This document shows positions 1-8,703 of a DNA stretch of 64,000 nucleotides, one piece after another. The first letter of the stretch is position 1. The number at the start of each line of letters is the position of its first letter. The notes under the pieces are model-generated. The model worked only from the letters and a program-made list of their open reading frames with translations, searched no databases and was not told where the DNA came from. The stretch spans positions 1-64,000 of the forward strand of contig NZ_QXFI01000006.1 in assembly GCF_003584135.1 (NCBI RefSeq). The letters run 5' to 3'. Made by a program: the position numbers and the translations under genes. Origin of the DNA: Flagellimonas pelagia (GTDB taxonomy: Bacteria; Bacteroidota; Bacteroidia; Flavobacteriales; Flavobacteriaceae).

Positions 1-290
1 CACGGACAGCCAGGACCTGAGCCTGAGCGGCGACGACCTGAGCCTGAGCGGGGACCCTACTGCGACCCCGATCGACCTTAGCGGGTACACCGAGACGGTG
101 GCCGGCGCGAACGACATCACCGTGACCGACGACGGGAACGGGAACTATACGGTTGACTATGTGGACGGAGACAAGAGCTCCACCAACGAGCTGTCCGACC
201 TGAGCCTTGACGGGAGCAACGTGCTGACGCTGAGCAACCCTGCCACGGGGGGCAACTCTGTCGACCTTAGCGGTCTATTGGACGACGACG
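1..290 (+). repeat. GC-rich coding repeat block
   Basis: The sequence contains degenerate repeats encoding Leu-Ser-Leu-Ser/Asp-Gly and Val-Asp-Leu-Ser-Gly units. A 17-bp direct repeat (gacctgagcctgagcgg) lies at 14-30 and 35-51. GC is about 63% here against about 37% in the next 120 bases of the same gene. The array probably extends leftward beyond the window. Confidence 0.7.
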
Positions 291-931
291 ATGTAAGCAT
301 AACCAATACAGTTACAGGTAACCGAATAGCTACAATTTCTGAACCAGGTATTACATCAGTGGATATTAATGAAACAGTGACATCATTGTCTCAGAATACA
401 AGCACAGGTGTGATTACCTATGTTGACGAAGATGGAGGTACTCCGGCAACAGCCAATGTGGTTAGTAGTGATGCAAATAATGAGCTTTCTGTAGGAGCAG
501 ATGGAGGTGCTTCTTTTGAAATGACAAACATAGATGTGGATGGAGACGGTACAACTGAAGATACAGTTGATAGTGCCATGGCTGATATCACAAAAGTGAC
601 AGCCAAATCGGCAAGGATTTTTTATCCTCCATCCATAGCCATAGATGCTTCGACAAACGTTATAGGGGCTAATAAGGATTTATATCAGGAATATGTCAAT
701 CAATATGCACCTACAGCGCCACCTTATACCAATACTTTTGTATCAAGTACAGGGGCACCAGGAGCAATACCTACGTACAATAGGGCTGATTTGTACTACT
801 ACATTACATACTATGACGATACTATTTTTGATAATGTGAGTATCGATGCCAATGGTGTAATGACCTATGATATCATCGGACAACCAGCAGATTACAATGC
901 CTTGATTAACGTAGTATTTGTGGTAAAATAG
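2..931 (+). CDS. Repeat-rich surface/adhesin-like protein, C-terminal part (5' end off the window)
   Basis: The frame is open from base 2 with no stop, so this is the last 309 residues of a longer protein; a GTG at 98 is unlikely to be the true start. The N-terminal visible part consists of short Asp/Ser/Leu/Gly repeats (variants of DLSLSG and VDLSG) resembling the long repeat arrays of flavobacterial adhesin or tail-fibre-like proteins. A DVDGDG-type acidic segment follows near residue 180, then a unique Tyr-rich C-terminal region of about 110 residues. Bases 1-290 are about 63% GC with almost only G/C in third positions (GAC, AGC, CTG, ACC), after which GC falls to about 37%. No T9SS sorting domain is recognisable in the tail. 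Exact function is unknown; surface location is inferred from composition and from the T9SS genes downstream. Confidence 0.75.
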   Translation, partial: TDSQDLSLSGDDLSLSGDPTATPIDLSGYTETVAGANDITVTDDGNGNYTVDYVDGDKSSTNELSDLSLDGSNVLTLSNPATGGNSVDLSGLLDDDDVSITNTVTGNRIATISEPGITSVDINETVTSLSQNTSTGVITYVDEDGGTPATANVVSSDANNELSVGADGGASFEMTNIDVDGDGTTEDTVDSAMADITKVTAKSARIFYPPSIAIDASTNVIGANKDLYQEYVNQYAPTAPPYTNTFVSSTGAPGAIPTYNRADLYYYITYYDDTIFDNVSIDANGVMTYDIIGQPADYNALINVVFVVK

Positions 932-953
932 TAATGATTAAAGACTCATCGAT

Positions 954-2975
954 TTGAATTCAACAACCCCATATAGGTCTTTACTCATTGGTTTATTCCT
1001 CCTTTTTTTGGGAGCGAACATGGCAAATGCCCAGTTTTTGCTCCAAGCACCCAATACTGGTGATGAGAACAATTACAAATGGTATGAGGCTTCGGACTTG
1101 GCTACCGTTTTAGGGACCAACTCTTTTTATGAAGCTACCCAGCCAGGTGTTTACTTTGCCACTTATGATGGTACCCTTTGTGGTTCCAATGCAACAGGTT
1201 ACTTTATTTTAACAGACTGTACTGCACCCAACAATCAGGTCACCCTGGATATTTCTGCCAGTGTTCCTACAGGGGTGACAGTGAGCTGGAGCCCTGTGGT
1301 CAGTGGGGATCAAACCCGCCCCATGGTCACGAGTACCCAAACGGTAACAAGATACGTGGCAACCATTACCAAGGCCGGAAATAGTTCGGCTTTACCTAGG
1401 TTTACGGTGGTTTGTATGAGTCAGGCTGCAAATTTGGTTGATGACCTTATTGCTGTCAACGAGGATGAAAATATCGTCGTGCCTATTTTTGATAATGATT
1501 CTGACCTGCCCACAAGTGGAACGTTGTCCATCACAGGGCCGTCCAACGGTGCAGTTTCCATCGATGACAATGGAACGGCTAACGACCCATCGGACGATGT
1601 GGTGACCTATATTCCAAACCCTGATTATAATGGTACCGATAGCTTCGACTATACGATTTGTAATTCTTTTGGCGATTGTAGTACCGCAACAGTTACGGTT
1701 GATGTATTGCCTATCGTGGATACCAATGATGATTCGGTCTCTACGGATATCGATACGGATATAGTTATTTCATGGCGCGCCAATGATAATGATATTCCGA
1801 CCTCAGGAACCATCACAGCGACCAATCCAACAAGCGGAAGCATCATTTTGAATGAAAATGGCACACCGAACAATCCTTCGGATGACAATATTACCTATGT
1901 TCCCAATCCAGGTTTCAACGGTACCGATTCGTTCGATTATACCGTTTGTGATTCCAATGGAAATTGTGATACAGCGACCATCACGGTAATCGTTAATGCT
2001 TCTGGAGTTGATCTGGACAGTGACGGTGATGGTATTGTGGACAGCTTTGAGGATTTGAATGCTGATGCCGATAATGATCCTGCTACTAACCCAACAGATA
2101 CCGATGGAGATGGATTCCCGGATTATTTGGATATCGACAGTGACAATGATGGAATTCCGGATAACGTGGAAGCGCAATTGGCCTTGGGATATATCGCTCC
2201 AAGTTTAGTGGATGCCAACGCAAACGGACTTGATGATGCCTATGAACTCGATGGCAATATTGGACTGATTCCTGTTGATTCCGATAATGATGGTTTGCCT
2301 GATTATGTAGATCTAGATAGTGATGATGACAACGTTCCCGATGCGATTGAAGGACATGACCATGACCATGATGGTATTCCAGAAGTGACATTCATTGGTT
2401 CTGATAAGGACAATGACGGCTTGGACGATGGTTATGAAGGGGAAACGGTCATCGATATCGATGTGAACGATGAAATGGACGAGCCAAGCTTGTTCTTGCC
2501 TGATACGGATTCTGATGGCATCCCTGACTTTAGGGACTCGGATGATGATGACGATGGAATTGAAACCATTGATGAAGACCTTGATCAAGATGGCAATTAC
2601 GCCAATGATGATACCGATGGTGATGGGGTGCCGAATTATCTGGATCCCGACCTTGGCGAAACAACAGTAGATGAAATTGATGTGATCAACGTGATCACTC
2701 CTAACGGCGATGGTGTACACGATGTATTGGCCATCAACGGAATAGAAAATTATCCAAACAACACAGTAAGAATTTATAACAGATGGGGTGTAATGGTCTA
2801 CCAAACCAGATCCTATAACACCAGTGGCAACGTGTTCGACGGTACCTCTCAAGGTAGGGTCACTGTTGACCAAGACAACAAACTTCCCGTAGGAACGTAC
2901 TTCTATGTATTGGATTACGAGGATATGGGAGGAAACATGAAACAGCTTTCGGGCTACATATACATAAACAGATAA
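954..2975 (+). CDS. T9SS type B cargo protein with cadherin-like domains and Ca-binding repeats
   Basis: A 673-residue secreted protein. A signal peptide covers residues 1-26, ending ANAQ. Two tandem cadherin-like/Ig-like domains follow (about 160-252 and 255-347), each with a D-N-D motif and a YNGTDSFDYT-type strand. Residues 352-570 are thrombospondin type 3-like calcium-binding repeats (DSDGDGI, DTDGDGF, DSDNDGI). The last 95 residues form the gliding-motility-associated C-terminal domain (ITPNGDGVHD, YNRWGVMVY, PVGTYFYVL), the type B sorting signal of type IX secretion. The start is a TTG at 954: the frame has a stop at 939-941 and the next ATG would cut through the signal peptide. The product should be exported by T9SS and attached to or released from the surface. 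The PorP/SprF gene follows after 5 bases, the usual pairing for type B cargo. Confidence 0.9.
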   Translation: MNSTTPYRSLLIGLFLLFLGANMANAQFLLQAPNTGDENNYKWYEASDLATVLGTNSFYEATQPGVYFATYDGTLCGSNATGYFILTDCTAPNNQVTLDISASVPTGVTVSWSPVVSGDQTRPMVTSTQTVTRYVATITKAGNSSALPRFTVVCMSQAANLVDDLIAVNEDENIVVPIFDNDSDLPTSGTLSITGPSNGAVSIDDNGTANDPSDDVVTYIPNPDYNGTDSFDYTICNSFGDCSTATVTVDVLPIVDTNDDSVSTDIDTDIVISWRANDNDIPTSGTITATNPTSGSIILNENGTPNNPSDDNITYVPNPGFNGTDSFDYTVCDSNGNCDTATITVIVNASGVDLDSDGDGIVDSFEDLNADADNDPATNPTDTDGDGFPDYLDIDSDNDGIPDNVEAQLALGYIAPSLVDANANGLDDAYELDGNIGLIPVDSDNDGLPDYVDLDSDDDNVPDAIEGHDHDHDGIPEVTFIGSDKDNDGLDDGYEGETVIDIDVNDEMDEPSLFLPDTDSDGIPDFRDSDDDDDGIETIDEDLDQDGNYANDDTDGDGVPNYLDPDLGETTVDEIDVINVITPNGDGVHDVLAINGIENYPNNTVRIYNRWGVMVYQTRSYNTSGNVFDGTSQGRVTVDQDNKLPVGTYFYVLDYEDMGGNMKQLSGYIYINR

Positions 2976-2980
2976 CCAAA

Positions 2981-3934
2981 ATGATTACTGTGGAGAAAAA
3001 GATTTTGAACCGAAATATCCAATGGTTGCTCGTGTTTCTTGTGCTGGGATTGGGAAGCCTTCAGGCCCAGCAAGATGCCCAGTATACCCAGTACATGTAC
3101 AATACCGTGAGCGTGAATCCGGCCTATGCAGGTTCTCGAGGGCATTTGAGCATTGCAGGGTTGTACCGTAACCAATGGTTGGGGTTGGATGGAGCACCTG
3201 AAACCCAAACCTTCAACATTCATTCCCCGATTGGGTACCGAGGTGTGGGATTGGGCGTTTCCATTGTAAATGATAAGATCGGTCCTACTTCGGAGACGTA
3301 TTTTGATGTAGATTTTTCCTATACCATCCAGACTTCTTGGGAAGGAAGGTTAAGCTTCGGTTTAAAAGGGAGTGCCCACATGTTGGACATCCGCTATTCC
3401 GAATTGGATGAATTTGAAGTAGATCCTCAGTTACAATCGCAACAGGACATCCGCAATAAATTTTCACCTAACTTTGGTGCCGGGGTCTATTACCACACCG
3501 ACAGGTTTTATGTGGGTCTTTCCGCTCCGAGAATATTGCAGACCACCCATTTTGATTCCTCCTCGGTATCCACGGCCAAGGAACAGATTAATCTGTATTT
3601 CATTACAGGATATGTTTGGGACCTGAACCCTTTCTTGAAGTTCAAGCCCACACTATTGACCAAAGTGGTCCAGGGGGCTCCTTTACAAGTGGATGTATCG
3701 GCTAATTTTATGTTCAACGAAAAATTCATTGGGGGATTGGCCTACAGATGGGATGCTGCCTTTAGTGGTCTTGTCGGGTTCATGCTTTCCGATCAGTTCA
3801 TGGTCGGTCTGGCCTACGATAGGGAAATCACAGAACTGGGAGCTGCTACTTTTAATGACGGCTCATTTGAGATTATTCTGCGATACGATTTCCTAAGAAA
3901 CATAGGCAACCTTAAATCCCCGCGCTTCTTTTAA
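2981..3934 (+). CDS. PorP/SprF family T9SS outer-membrane protein
   Basis: A 317-residue protein with a signal peptide ending near residue 29 (LQAQQ). It then carries the PorP/SprF signature QYTQYMYN...VNPAYAGSRG and a run of amphipathic strands typical of this outer-membrane barrel family, including GVGLGVSIVNDKIG and a C-terminal strand ending in RFF. SprF-like members are paired with and needed for secretion or attachment of specific type B cargo; here the cargo gene ends 5 bases upstream, so the two are very likely co-transcribed partners. Length is normal for the family. Confidence 0.92.
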   Translation: MITVEKKILNRNIQWLLVFLVLGLGSLQAQQDAQYTQYMYNTVSVNPAYAGSRGHLSIAGLYRNQWLGLDGAPETQTFNIHSPIGYRGVGLGVSIVNDKIGPTSETYFDVDFSYTIQTSWEGRLSFGLKGSAHMLDIRYSELDEFEVDPQLQSQQDIRNKFSPNFGAGVYYHTDRFYVGLSAPRILQTTHFDSSSVSTAKEQINLYFITGYVWDLNPFLKFKPTLLTKVVQGAPLQVDVSANFMFNEKFIGGLAYRWDAAFSGLVGFMLSDQFMVGLAYDREITELGAATFNDGSFEIILRYDFLRNIGNLKSPRFF

Positions 3935-3977
3935 GAAGATTTAAGAACCTGCTACCTTCTATGTCCCGTAAAGGTCA

Positions 3978-3985
3978 TATTTTTA
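3978..3985 (+). promoter_or_regulatory. Possible -7 box upstream of idi
   Basis: TATTTTTA is close to the Bacteroidetes TAnnTTTG -7 element, but it lies only 4 bases before the idi ATG and no TTTG is seen at the -33 position. The transcript would be nearly leaderless, so this is a weak call. Confidence 0.25.
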
Positions 3986-3989
3986 CCAC

Positions 3990-4523
3990 ATGGAAGAGGA
4001 ATATGTGATATTGGTGAATGAGTCCGATGAACCCATTGGTCTTATGCCCAAGATGGAAGCACACCAGAAAGCCCTTTTGCACAGGGCATTTTCCGTTTTT
4101 GTGATGAATGATAAAGGGGAGACCCTACTCCAGCAAAGAGCCAAGGAAAAATATCATTCCCCCTTGTTGTGGACCAACACTTGTTGCAGCCACCAAAGGG
4201 ATGGGGAAAACAATATTGAGGCTGGTAAACGCAGGTTAATGGAAGAAATGGGCTTTTCCACGGAGCTGAAGGAACTCTTCTCCTTTATCTACAAAGCACC
4301 TTTTGACAACGGACTTACGGAACATGAATATGACCACGTGATGATGGGTTCCTTTTTGGGTGAGCCGAACATCAATCCCAACGAAGTGGCAGATTGGAAA
4401 TGGATGCATCCAGAGGATATTAAAAGGGATATCGAGGATAATCCGGAACAGTACACTGCATGGTTCAAGATCATCTTTGAACGATTTTATGACCATCTCA
4501 TGCAAAACATCCCTGCATCATGA
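3990..4523 (+). CDS. idi: Isopentenyl-diphosphate delta-isomerase, type I
   Basis: A Nudix-fold enzyme of 177 residues that interconverts isopentenyl and dimethylallyl diphosphate, feeding isoprenoid, quinone and carotenoid synthesis. Visible family features are the N-terminal VNESDEPIG segment, HRAFSVFVMN, the catalytic cysteine region TNTCCSH (Cys65/66) and the REVxEE-like Nudix helix (AGKRRLMEEMGF), followed by the HEYDHV acidic motif. Length matches type I enzymes. Its TGA overlaps the next gene's ATG (ATGA, 4520-4523), implying translational coupling. A carotenoid operon lies 50 kb away in the window. Confidence 0.93.
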   Translation: MEEEYVILVNESDEPIGLMPKMEAHQKALLHRAFSVFVMNDKGETLLQQRAKEKYHSPLLWTNTCCSHQRDGENNIEAGKRRLMEEMGFSTELKELFSFIYKAPFDNGLTEHEYDHVMMGSFLGEPNINPNEVADWKWMHPEDIKRDIEDNPEQYTAWFKIIFERFYDHLMQNIPAS

Positions 4524-4927
4524 AAGTGAAGGTAAGTAGAAAGGCCACGTTTAATGCGGCCCATAGGCTCCATCGTCCGGACTGGGATGATGCCAAGAAC
4601 CAAGCCGTGTTCGGAAAATGCAACAATCCACGATTTCACGGTCATAATTATGATTTGATTGTAAGTGTTACCGGTGAAATTGATCAGGAAACCGGATTTG
4701 TGATGGATCTAAAGGTATTAAAGGAGCTGATTCAGGAACATGTGGAAGAAGCCTTGGATCATAAGAATTTAAACACGGATGTTCCCGAATTCCAAGACCT
4801 TAACCCTACGGCAGAAAACATTGCCGTGGTCATATGGAATAAATTGAGACCTCTTATCGACAGCCAAAAAGAACTAGAGGTGGTACTCTATGAAACTCCC
4901 CGAAATTTTGTAACTTATTCAGGATAA
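4520..4927 (+). CDS. 6-pyruvoyl-tetrahydropterin synthase / 6-carboxytetrahydropterin synthase family
   Basis: A 135-residue protein of the PTPS/QueD family. Zinc ligands are His15 (FNAAH), His40 and His42 (FHGHNYDL), and Cys34 sits in the expected catalytic position. The C-terminal PTAENIAVVIWNKL and ETPRN motifs are typical. QueD makes 6-carboxytetrahydropterin for queuosine or preQ1, while PTPS makes pyruvoyl-tetrahydropterin; motif reading alone does not separate them, and no other queuosine gene is present in the window. It overlaps idi by 4 bases and manA by 1 base (TAATG), so all three are probably translated from one mRNA. Confidence 0.85.
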   Translation: MKVKVSRKATFNAAHRLHRPDWDDAKNQAVFGKCNNPRFHGHNYDLIVSVTGEIDQETGFVMDLKVLKELIQEHVEEALDHKNLNTDVPEFQDLNPTAENIAVVIWNKLRPLIDSQKELEVVLYETPRNFVTYSG

Positions 4928-5895
4928 TGGACTTATATCCCCTAAAATTTAAGCCTATCTTAAAGGAACGCCTTTGGGGCGGCACCAAACTAAAGGAAGT
5001 GCTTGGAAAACCCATAGAAAGTGATATCACAGGTGAAAGTTGGGAACTCTCCGGTGTGGAGGGCGATATTTCCGAAGTAGCCAATGGTCCCCTTGCGGGC
5101 ACTTCACTTCAAAATTTGATGGACAACCACGGTGAGGCCCTCTTGGGAAAAAGCGTGGTAAATAGGTTTGGGGCCGAGTTTCCTATCCTGATCAAGTTCA
5201 TTGATGCCAAGCAAGACCTTTCCATTCAACTACATCCCAACGATCAACTGGCTAAACAAAGGCACAATTCATTTGGAAAGACTGAAATGTGGTACATTAT
5301 GGATGCCGATCCCGGAGCCAAACTCATTGTAGGTTTCAATAAGGATGTGGCCAAGGAAGAATATGTGCAAAGTTTGGAAGAAGGTTCTCTCTTGGATTTG
5401 ATGAACTATGAAGAAGTGGGGGAAGGCGATACTTTTTTCATCAATACCGGAAAAATCCATGCCATTGGGGCCGGGGTACTATTGGCCGAAATCCAACAAA
5501 CTTCCGATGTTACCTACAGGGTCTACGATTTTGATAGAAAGGACAAAAATGGCAATTTAAGGGAACTGCATACCAGTTTGGCCGTAGATGCCATCGATTA
5601 TAAAAAGAAAGATGACTTCAAAGTAAGCTATTCCGCTCAAACCGATGTAGTGAACGAAATGGTGGATTGTCCGTATTTCAAGACCAATTTTATGGAGTTG
5701 TCACAATCCATGAAACAGGATGTTGCCGATAGGGATTCCTTTACCATCTATATGTGCGTTGGAGGGAGCGCAACCATTTCAAATGATTGGGGAAGTGCCT
5801 CCATCAATAGGGGAGAAACCATTTTGGTGCCTGCCATGAGCAGCAAGGTTGAAATAGAAACCAAAGGGGCCAAACTTTTAGAAGTGACCATTTAA
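4927..5895 (+). CDS. manA: Mannose-6-phosphate isomerase, class I
   Basis: A 322-residue cupin-type zinc enzyme interconverting mannose-6-phosphate and fructose-6-phosphate. Metal-ligand motifs are visible: QLHPND, GKTEMWYI and GKIHAIG. The N-terminal LKERLWGGTKL segment is typical of the short bacterial class I form. It supplies mannose-6-phosphate for GDP-mannose and surface glycans. Its ATG overlaps the upstream stop by one base, which places it in the idi-PTPS run although the three enzymes share no pathway. Confidence 0.9.
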   Translation: MDLYPLKFKPILKERLWGGTKLKEVLGKPIESDITGESWELSGVEGDISEVANGPLAGTSLQNLMDNHGEALLGKSVVNRFGAEFPILIKFIDAKQDLSIQLHPNDQLAKQRHNSFGKTEMWYIMDADPGAKLIVGFNKDVAKEEYVQSLEEGSLLDLMNYEEVGEGDTFFINTGKIHAIGAGVLLAEIQQTSDVTYRVYDFDRKDKNGNLRELHTSLAVDAIDYKKKDDFKVSYSAQTDVVNEMVDCPYFKTNFMELSQSMKQDVADRDSFTIYMCVGGSATISNDWGSASINRGETILVPAMSSKVEIETKGAKLLEVTI

Positions 5896-5921
5896 TTAGT
5901 ACCTTTAATAAAAACACTGAT

Positions 5922-6194
5922 ATGGCAAGTATTCGCGATTTAAAGAAAGATATCAATTTTGTACTCGGAGATATTATCGAAGCCGTTTACATTTGGGAAG
6001 CAGGTGATGGTAATAAGGAATCCGAAGAAGGAACCGTGATCATTGACAAGGCCATCGATATTTTTGATGAGTTGATGGACAAGGTCAACAAAAAAGATGT
6101 GGAAGACCGAAAGGCCCACTTCAGGAGCATCCGCAACGAATTGGAAGAAAAAGCTACCGAATTGGTAGACCAATTGAACAGTTTGGCAGGCTAG
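5922..6194 (+). CDS. Small conserved hypothetical protein
   Basis: A 90-residue, highly charged, predicted all-helical soluble protein with no signal peptide and no catalytic motif that I recognise. It starts 26 bases after manA and may be its last co-transcribed gene. Codon use matches its neighbours, and the frame ends exactly where the opposing gene ends (shared CTAG at 6191-6194), which supports it being real. Function unknown; the heptad-like spacing of Leu/Ile suggests a helical bundle. Confidence 0.7.
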   Translation: MASIRDLKKDINFVLGDIIEAVYIWEAGDGNKESEEGTVIIDKAIDIFDELMDKVNKKDVEDRKAHFRSIRNELEEKATELVDQLNSLAG

Positions 6195-6889
6195 TTCTTA
6201 TCCAATAATTCCTTCAATATTTTCCCATATTTGGATTTCGCCACTTCTGGGCTAAGTCCTTTATAAATGGAATCCAAATATTTTGGATTGGCTTGGCTTG
6301 CTTCTGCCAACATGAGATATGGAGTGGCATAAGAATTGCCATTGTTCAATCCAAAGTTAAGGGCATACCTGTACCTTCTGATGGTGTTTAGGTCAATTAG
6401 GTTTTGAAGTGAATCCAAGGCAAGGGAATCCCCTTGGAACTGAGGCATAGAAGCCTGTTGGACCAAAGAAAGATCTTTGATGTTGAACTTGGAGGTCATG
6501 TCATAGAACTCCTCCATTTTTTCTTGGGATTTTGATCCCGTGATTTCAGCCTTGGTATCAAAAGTGTTCCACGCTGTTTTGATATTAATCTGTCCAGGCT
6601 CACCAAAAAAGGTGATTCGGTCATTGATGTCGTTGTTGTCTTTTTTGTCCAGGTAGAGATAAAAAATATCAGGATTTTCTACTTCTTCCGTAAAACTAAA
6701 ATTGCCATCGCCGTTTATCTCCAAGGAATCCAGGACCACAAGGGTAGAATCTTTGGCCTGTTGCAAATACAATGTCCCTTTTTTAAGGCCTTTAATATTT
6801 CCGGTGAGGGTCATGGTATTTTCCGTGTTCTTCTCACAAGAAACAACAACCAATCCCAAAAGCATTACGAACAATATCCGTTTCATCAT
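6191..6889 (-). CDS. DUF4369-type lipoprotein
   Basis: A 232-residue lipoprotein with a signal peptide and lipobox ending at Cys18 (VVVSC). The N-terminal half has the beta-rich pattern of DUF4369 (LTGNIKGLKKGTLYLQ, DSLEINGDGNFSF), a domain often found at the N-terminus of thioredoxin-like (AhpC/TlpA) lipoproteins in Bacteroidetes. Here no thioredoxin fold follows; the rest is helical. Role unknown, likely periplasmic-side envelope protein. Its stop overlaps that of the convergent 90-residue gene. Confidence 0.8.
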   Translation of the reverse strand: MMKRILFVMLLGLVVVSCEKNTENTMTLTGNIKGLKKGTLYLQQAKDSTLVVLDSLEINGDGNFSFTEEVENPDIFYLYLDKKDNNDINDRITFFGEPGQINIKTAWNTFDTKAEITGSKSQEKMEEFYDMTSKFNIKDLSLVQQASMPQFQGDSLALDSLQNLIDLNTIRRYRYALNFGLNNGNSYATPYLMLAEASQANPKYLDSIYKGLSPEVAKSKYGKILKELLDKN

Positions 6890-6930
6890 AAAATTTTAGC
6901 TGGGCAAATATCAATAAACTTCTGAACTTT

Positions 6931-8193
6931 TTAAACTTTGGAAGCCACTTCCATCAATAAAGCACATAAATAGGCCCCTGCGGTGCCTACAACATAGCCA
7001 AAAACAGCCAAAAGAATGCCTACTGAGGTCAAGGAAGGATGAAATTCTGCCGCAACGACCGGCGCCGATGCCGCTCCACCCACATTGGCCTGGCTTCCAA
7101 CGGCCAGAAAAAAGAACGGCGCCTTGATCAATTTGGCCACTAAAATCAATAATAGTGCATGAATGCTTATCCAAATCAGCCCAATGGCAATGAGTCCAGG
7201 GTTTTCGAGGACTTTGCCCAAGTCCATTTTCATACCAATGGTGGCTACCAAGATATAAATGAACATACCACCAATTTTACTGGCCCCGGCCCCTTCATAG
7301 TTTTTGGCCTTCGTAAAAGACAATCCGATGCCTATCAAAGTGGCGAAGACCACCATCCATAAAAATTCGGATCCCAGGGAGGACAGTATTTTTTGGGGAT
7401 TTCTGATGACCTCAAAATTATCTTGCAAAAATGCTGCAAAATGATGCCCTATGAAATGCGAAATCCCTACCCCTGCAAAGGCATAAAAAAGCATCATGAT
7501 GAAATCCTTCAAAGTAGTGACCCTAGCGATTTTTTCAGTGTAGGTAGATACTTTTTGTTTGAGTTCTTCGATGGATGAAGTGTCAGCCTTTAACCATTTA
7601 TCAATTTTCTGTGTCTTGCCGACTCCAAAGAGAATAACGGCCATCCACAAGTTGGCGACTACAATATCAATAAGGACCATGCCCCCATAATTTTCCTGGT
7701 TGTATTTGAAGACTTCCAACATGGCCGCTTGGTTGGCACCGCCCCCGATCCAACTTCCGGCAATGGTGGCCAAGCCACGCCAGACCGCGTCGACCCCACT
7801 GCCGCCAACGGTTTCGGGCGAAAAAATGGAAACGATCAATATGGCAATCGGTCCCCCGATAATAATGCCCGCGGTACCCGTCAAGAACATGATAAGTGCT
7901 TTGGACCCTAGGTTCATAATGGCCCTTAGGTCTATGCTCAGGGTCATTAAGATCAAGGCGGCTGGTAAAAGATACCTACTCGCCACAAAATAGGTTTGGG
8001 AGGATGATTCATCTACAATGCCTACGCTGGCCAAAATGGCGGGCAATAGGTAGCACATAAGCACGGTGGGCACAATATTGTAAAACTTTCCCCAAAACCC
8101 AGTTTTGATGGATGAAGTATAAAAAACAAAGCCAAGGCATAGGCAAAGGAGCCCAAAGATCACGGTGTCTTCGGTAAAGGGTAGTTGGTCCAT
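6931..8193 (-). CDS. DUF819 family membrane protein (putative transporter)
   Basis: A 420-residue integral membrane protein with about ten hydrophobic segments and no signal peptide, matching the DUF819 (YjcL-like) family. Gly-rich repeats within membrane segments, SWIGGGANQAAM near residue 150 and SQANVGGAASAPVVAA near residue 370, are characteristic and suggest an inverted-repeat transporter fold. The central cytoplasmic stretch (about 200-240) is charged. The substrate is unknown. It stands alone, 41 bases upstream of the DUF4369 gene on the same strand. Confidence 0.85.
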   Translation of the reverse strand: MDQLPFTEDTVIFGLLCLCLGFVFYTSSIKTGFWGKFYNIVPTVLMCYLLPAILASVGIVDESSSQTYFVASRYLLPAALILMTLSIDLRAIMNLGSKALIMFLTGTAGIIIGGPIAILIVSIFSPETVGGSGVDAVWRGLATIAGSWIGGGANQAAMLEVFKYNQENYGGMVLIDIVVANLWMAVILFGVGKTQKIDKWLKADTSSIEELKQKVSTYTEKIARVTTLKDFIMMLFYAFAGVGISHFIGHHFAAFLQDNFEVIRNPQKILSSLGSEFLWMVVFATLIGIGLSFTKAKNYEGAGASKIGGMFIYILVATIGMKMDLGKVLENPGLIAIGLIWISIHALLLILVAKLIKAPFFFLAVGSQANVGGAASAPVVAAEFHPSLTSVGILLAVFGYVVGTAGAYLCALLMEVASKV

Positions 8194-8276
8194 ATTTGTA
8201 AGCTATGGCCCCAAATATAGGAAAATCATGGGGGAGATTTGGTTCTTATGGAATACCGAAGTTTTGGATGGAATCC

Positions 8277-8672
8277 TTATAGCATTTCCACAATTTGAAT
8301 GTTATTGCCACAGGTGTCATCAAAAACCGCAATTTTAACGGTGCCCATTTCGGTAGGTTTTATACTGAATGCAACGCCAAGATCCAAAAGACGGTCATAT
8401 TCCTGTTGCGCATTTTCAACGTTGAATTGTGTGTATGGGATTCCTGCTTCAAACAATGATCTTTGATAGGTCTTTGCAGGTTCAAAATGTTTGGGGGAAG
8501 GCTCCAATAATATTTCAGGGCCGTCCTGTTCTTCCTTGCTTACCACAGTTAACCACCTGCTATCCTCGCTTAGGGGCACGTCCACTTTCTTTACAAAGCC
8601 TAGTATTTCAGTGTAGAAGGTCAAGGCTTTTTCTTGGTCCAGAACGGGTATGCTCAATACTTTTACTTTCAT
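8277..8672 (-). CDS. VOC (glyoxalase/bleomycin resistance) family protein
   Basis: A 131-residue single-module vicinal-oxygen-chelate protein. The start (VLSIPVLDQEKALTFYTEILGF) and the end (FDDTCGNNIQIVEM) are typical of the fold. In the common motif the metal position near the end is a Glu and the first is often His; here they are less clear, so enzymatic activity is uncertain. It follows the araC gene on the same strand after 31 bases, so that regulator and this protein may form one unit. Confidence 0.85.
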   Translation of the reverse strand: MKVKVLSIPVLDQEKALTFYTEILGFVKKVDVPLSEDSRWLTVVSKEEQDGPEILLEPSPKHFEPAKTYQRSLFEAGIPYTQFNVENAQQEYDRLLDLGVAFSIKPTEMGTVKIAVFDDTCGNNIQIVEML

Positions 8673-8703
8673 TGGTTATATTTTTGGATTGGATGTTCAA
8701 AAA

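Noticed and set aside
1803-2873. Overlapping minus-strand frames inside the T9SS cargo gene
   Set aside because: They arise from the Asp-rich (GAT) calcium repeats, which read as Ile/Val/His on the opposite strand; no start context or family.
3920-3945. CTTCTTTTAAGAAG as a terminator after the PorP/SprF gene
   Set aside because: The stem is short and AT-rich, lies partly in the coding end and has no T-run.
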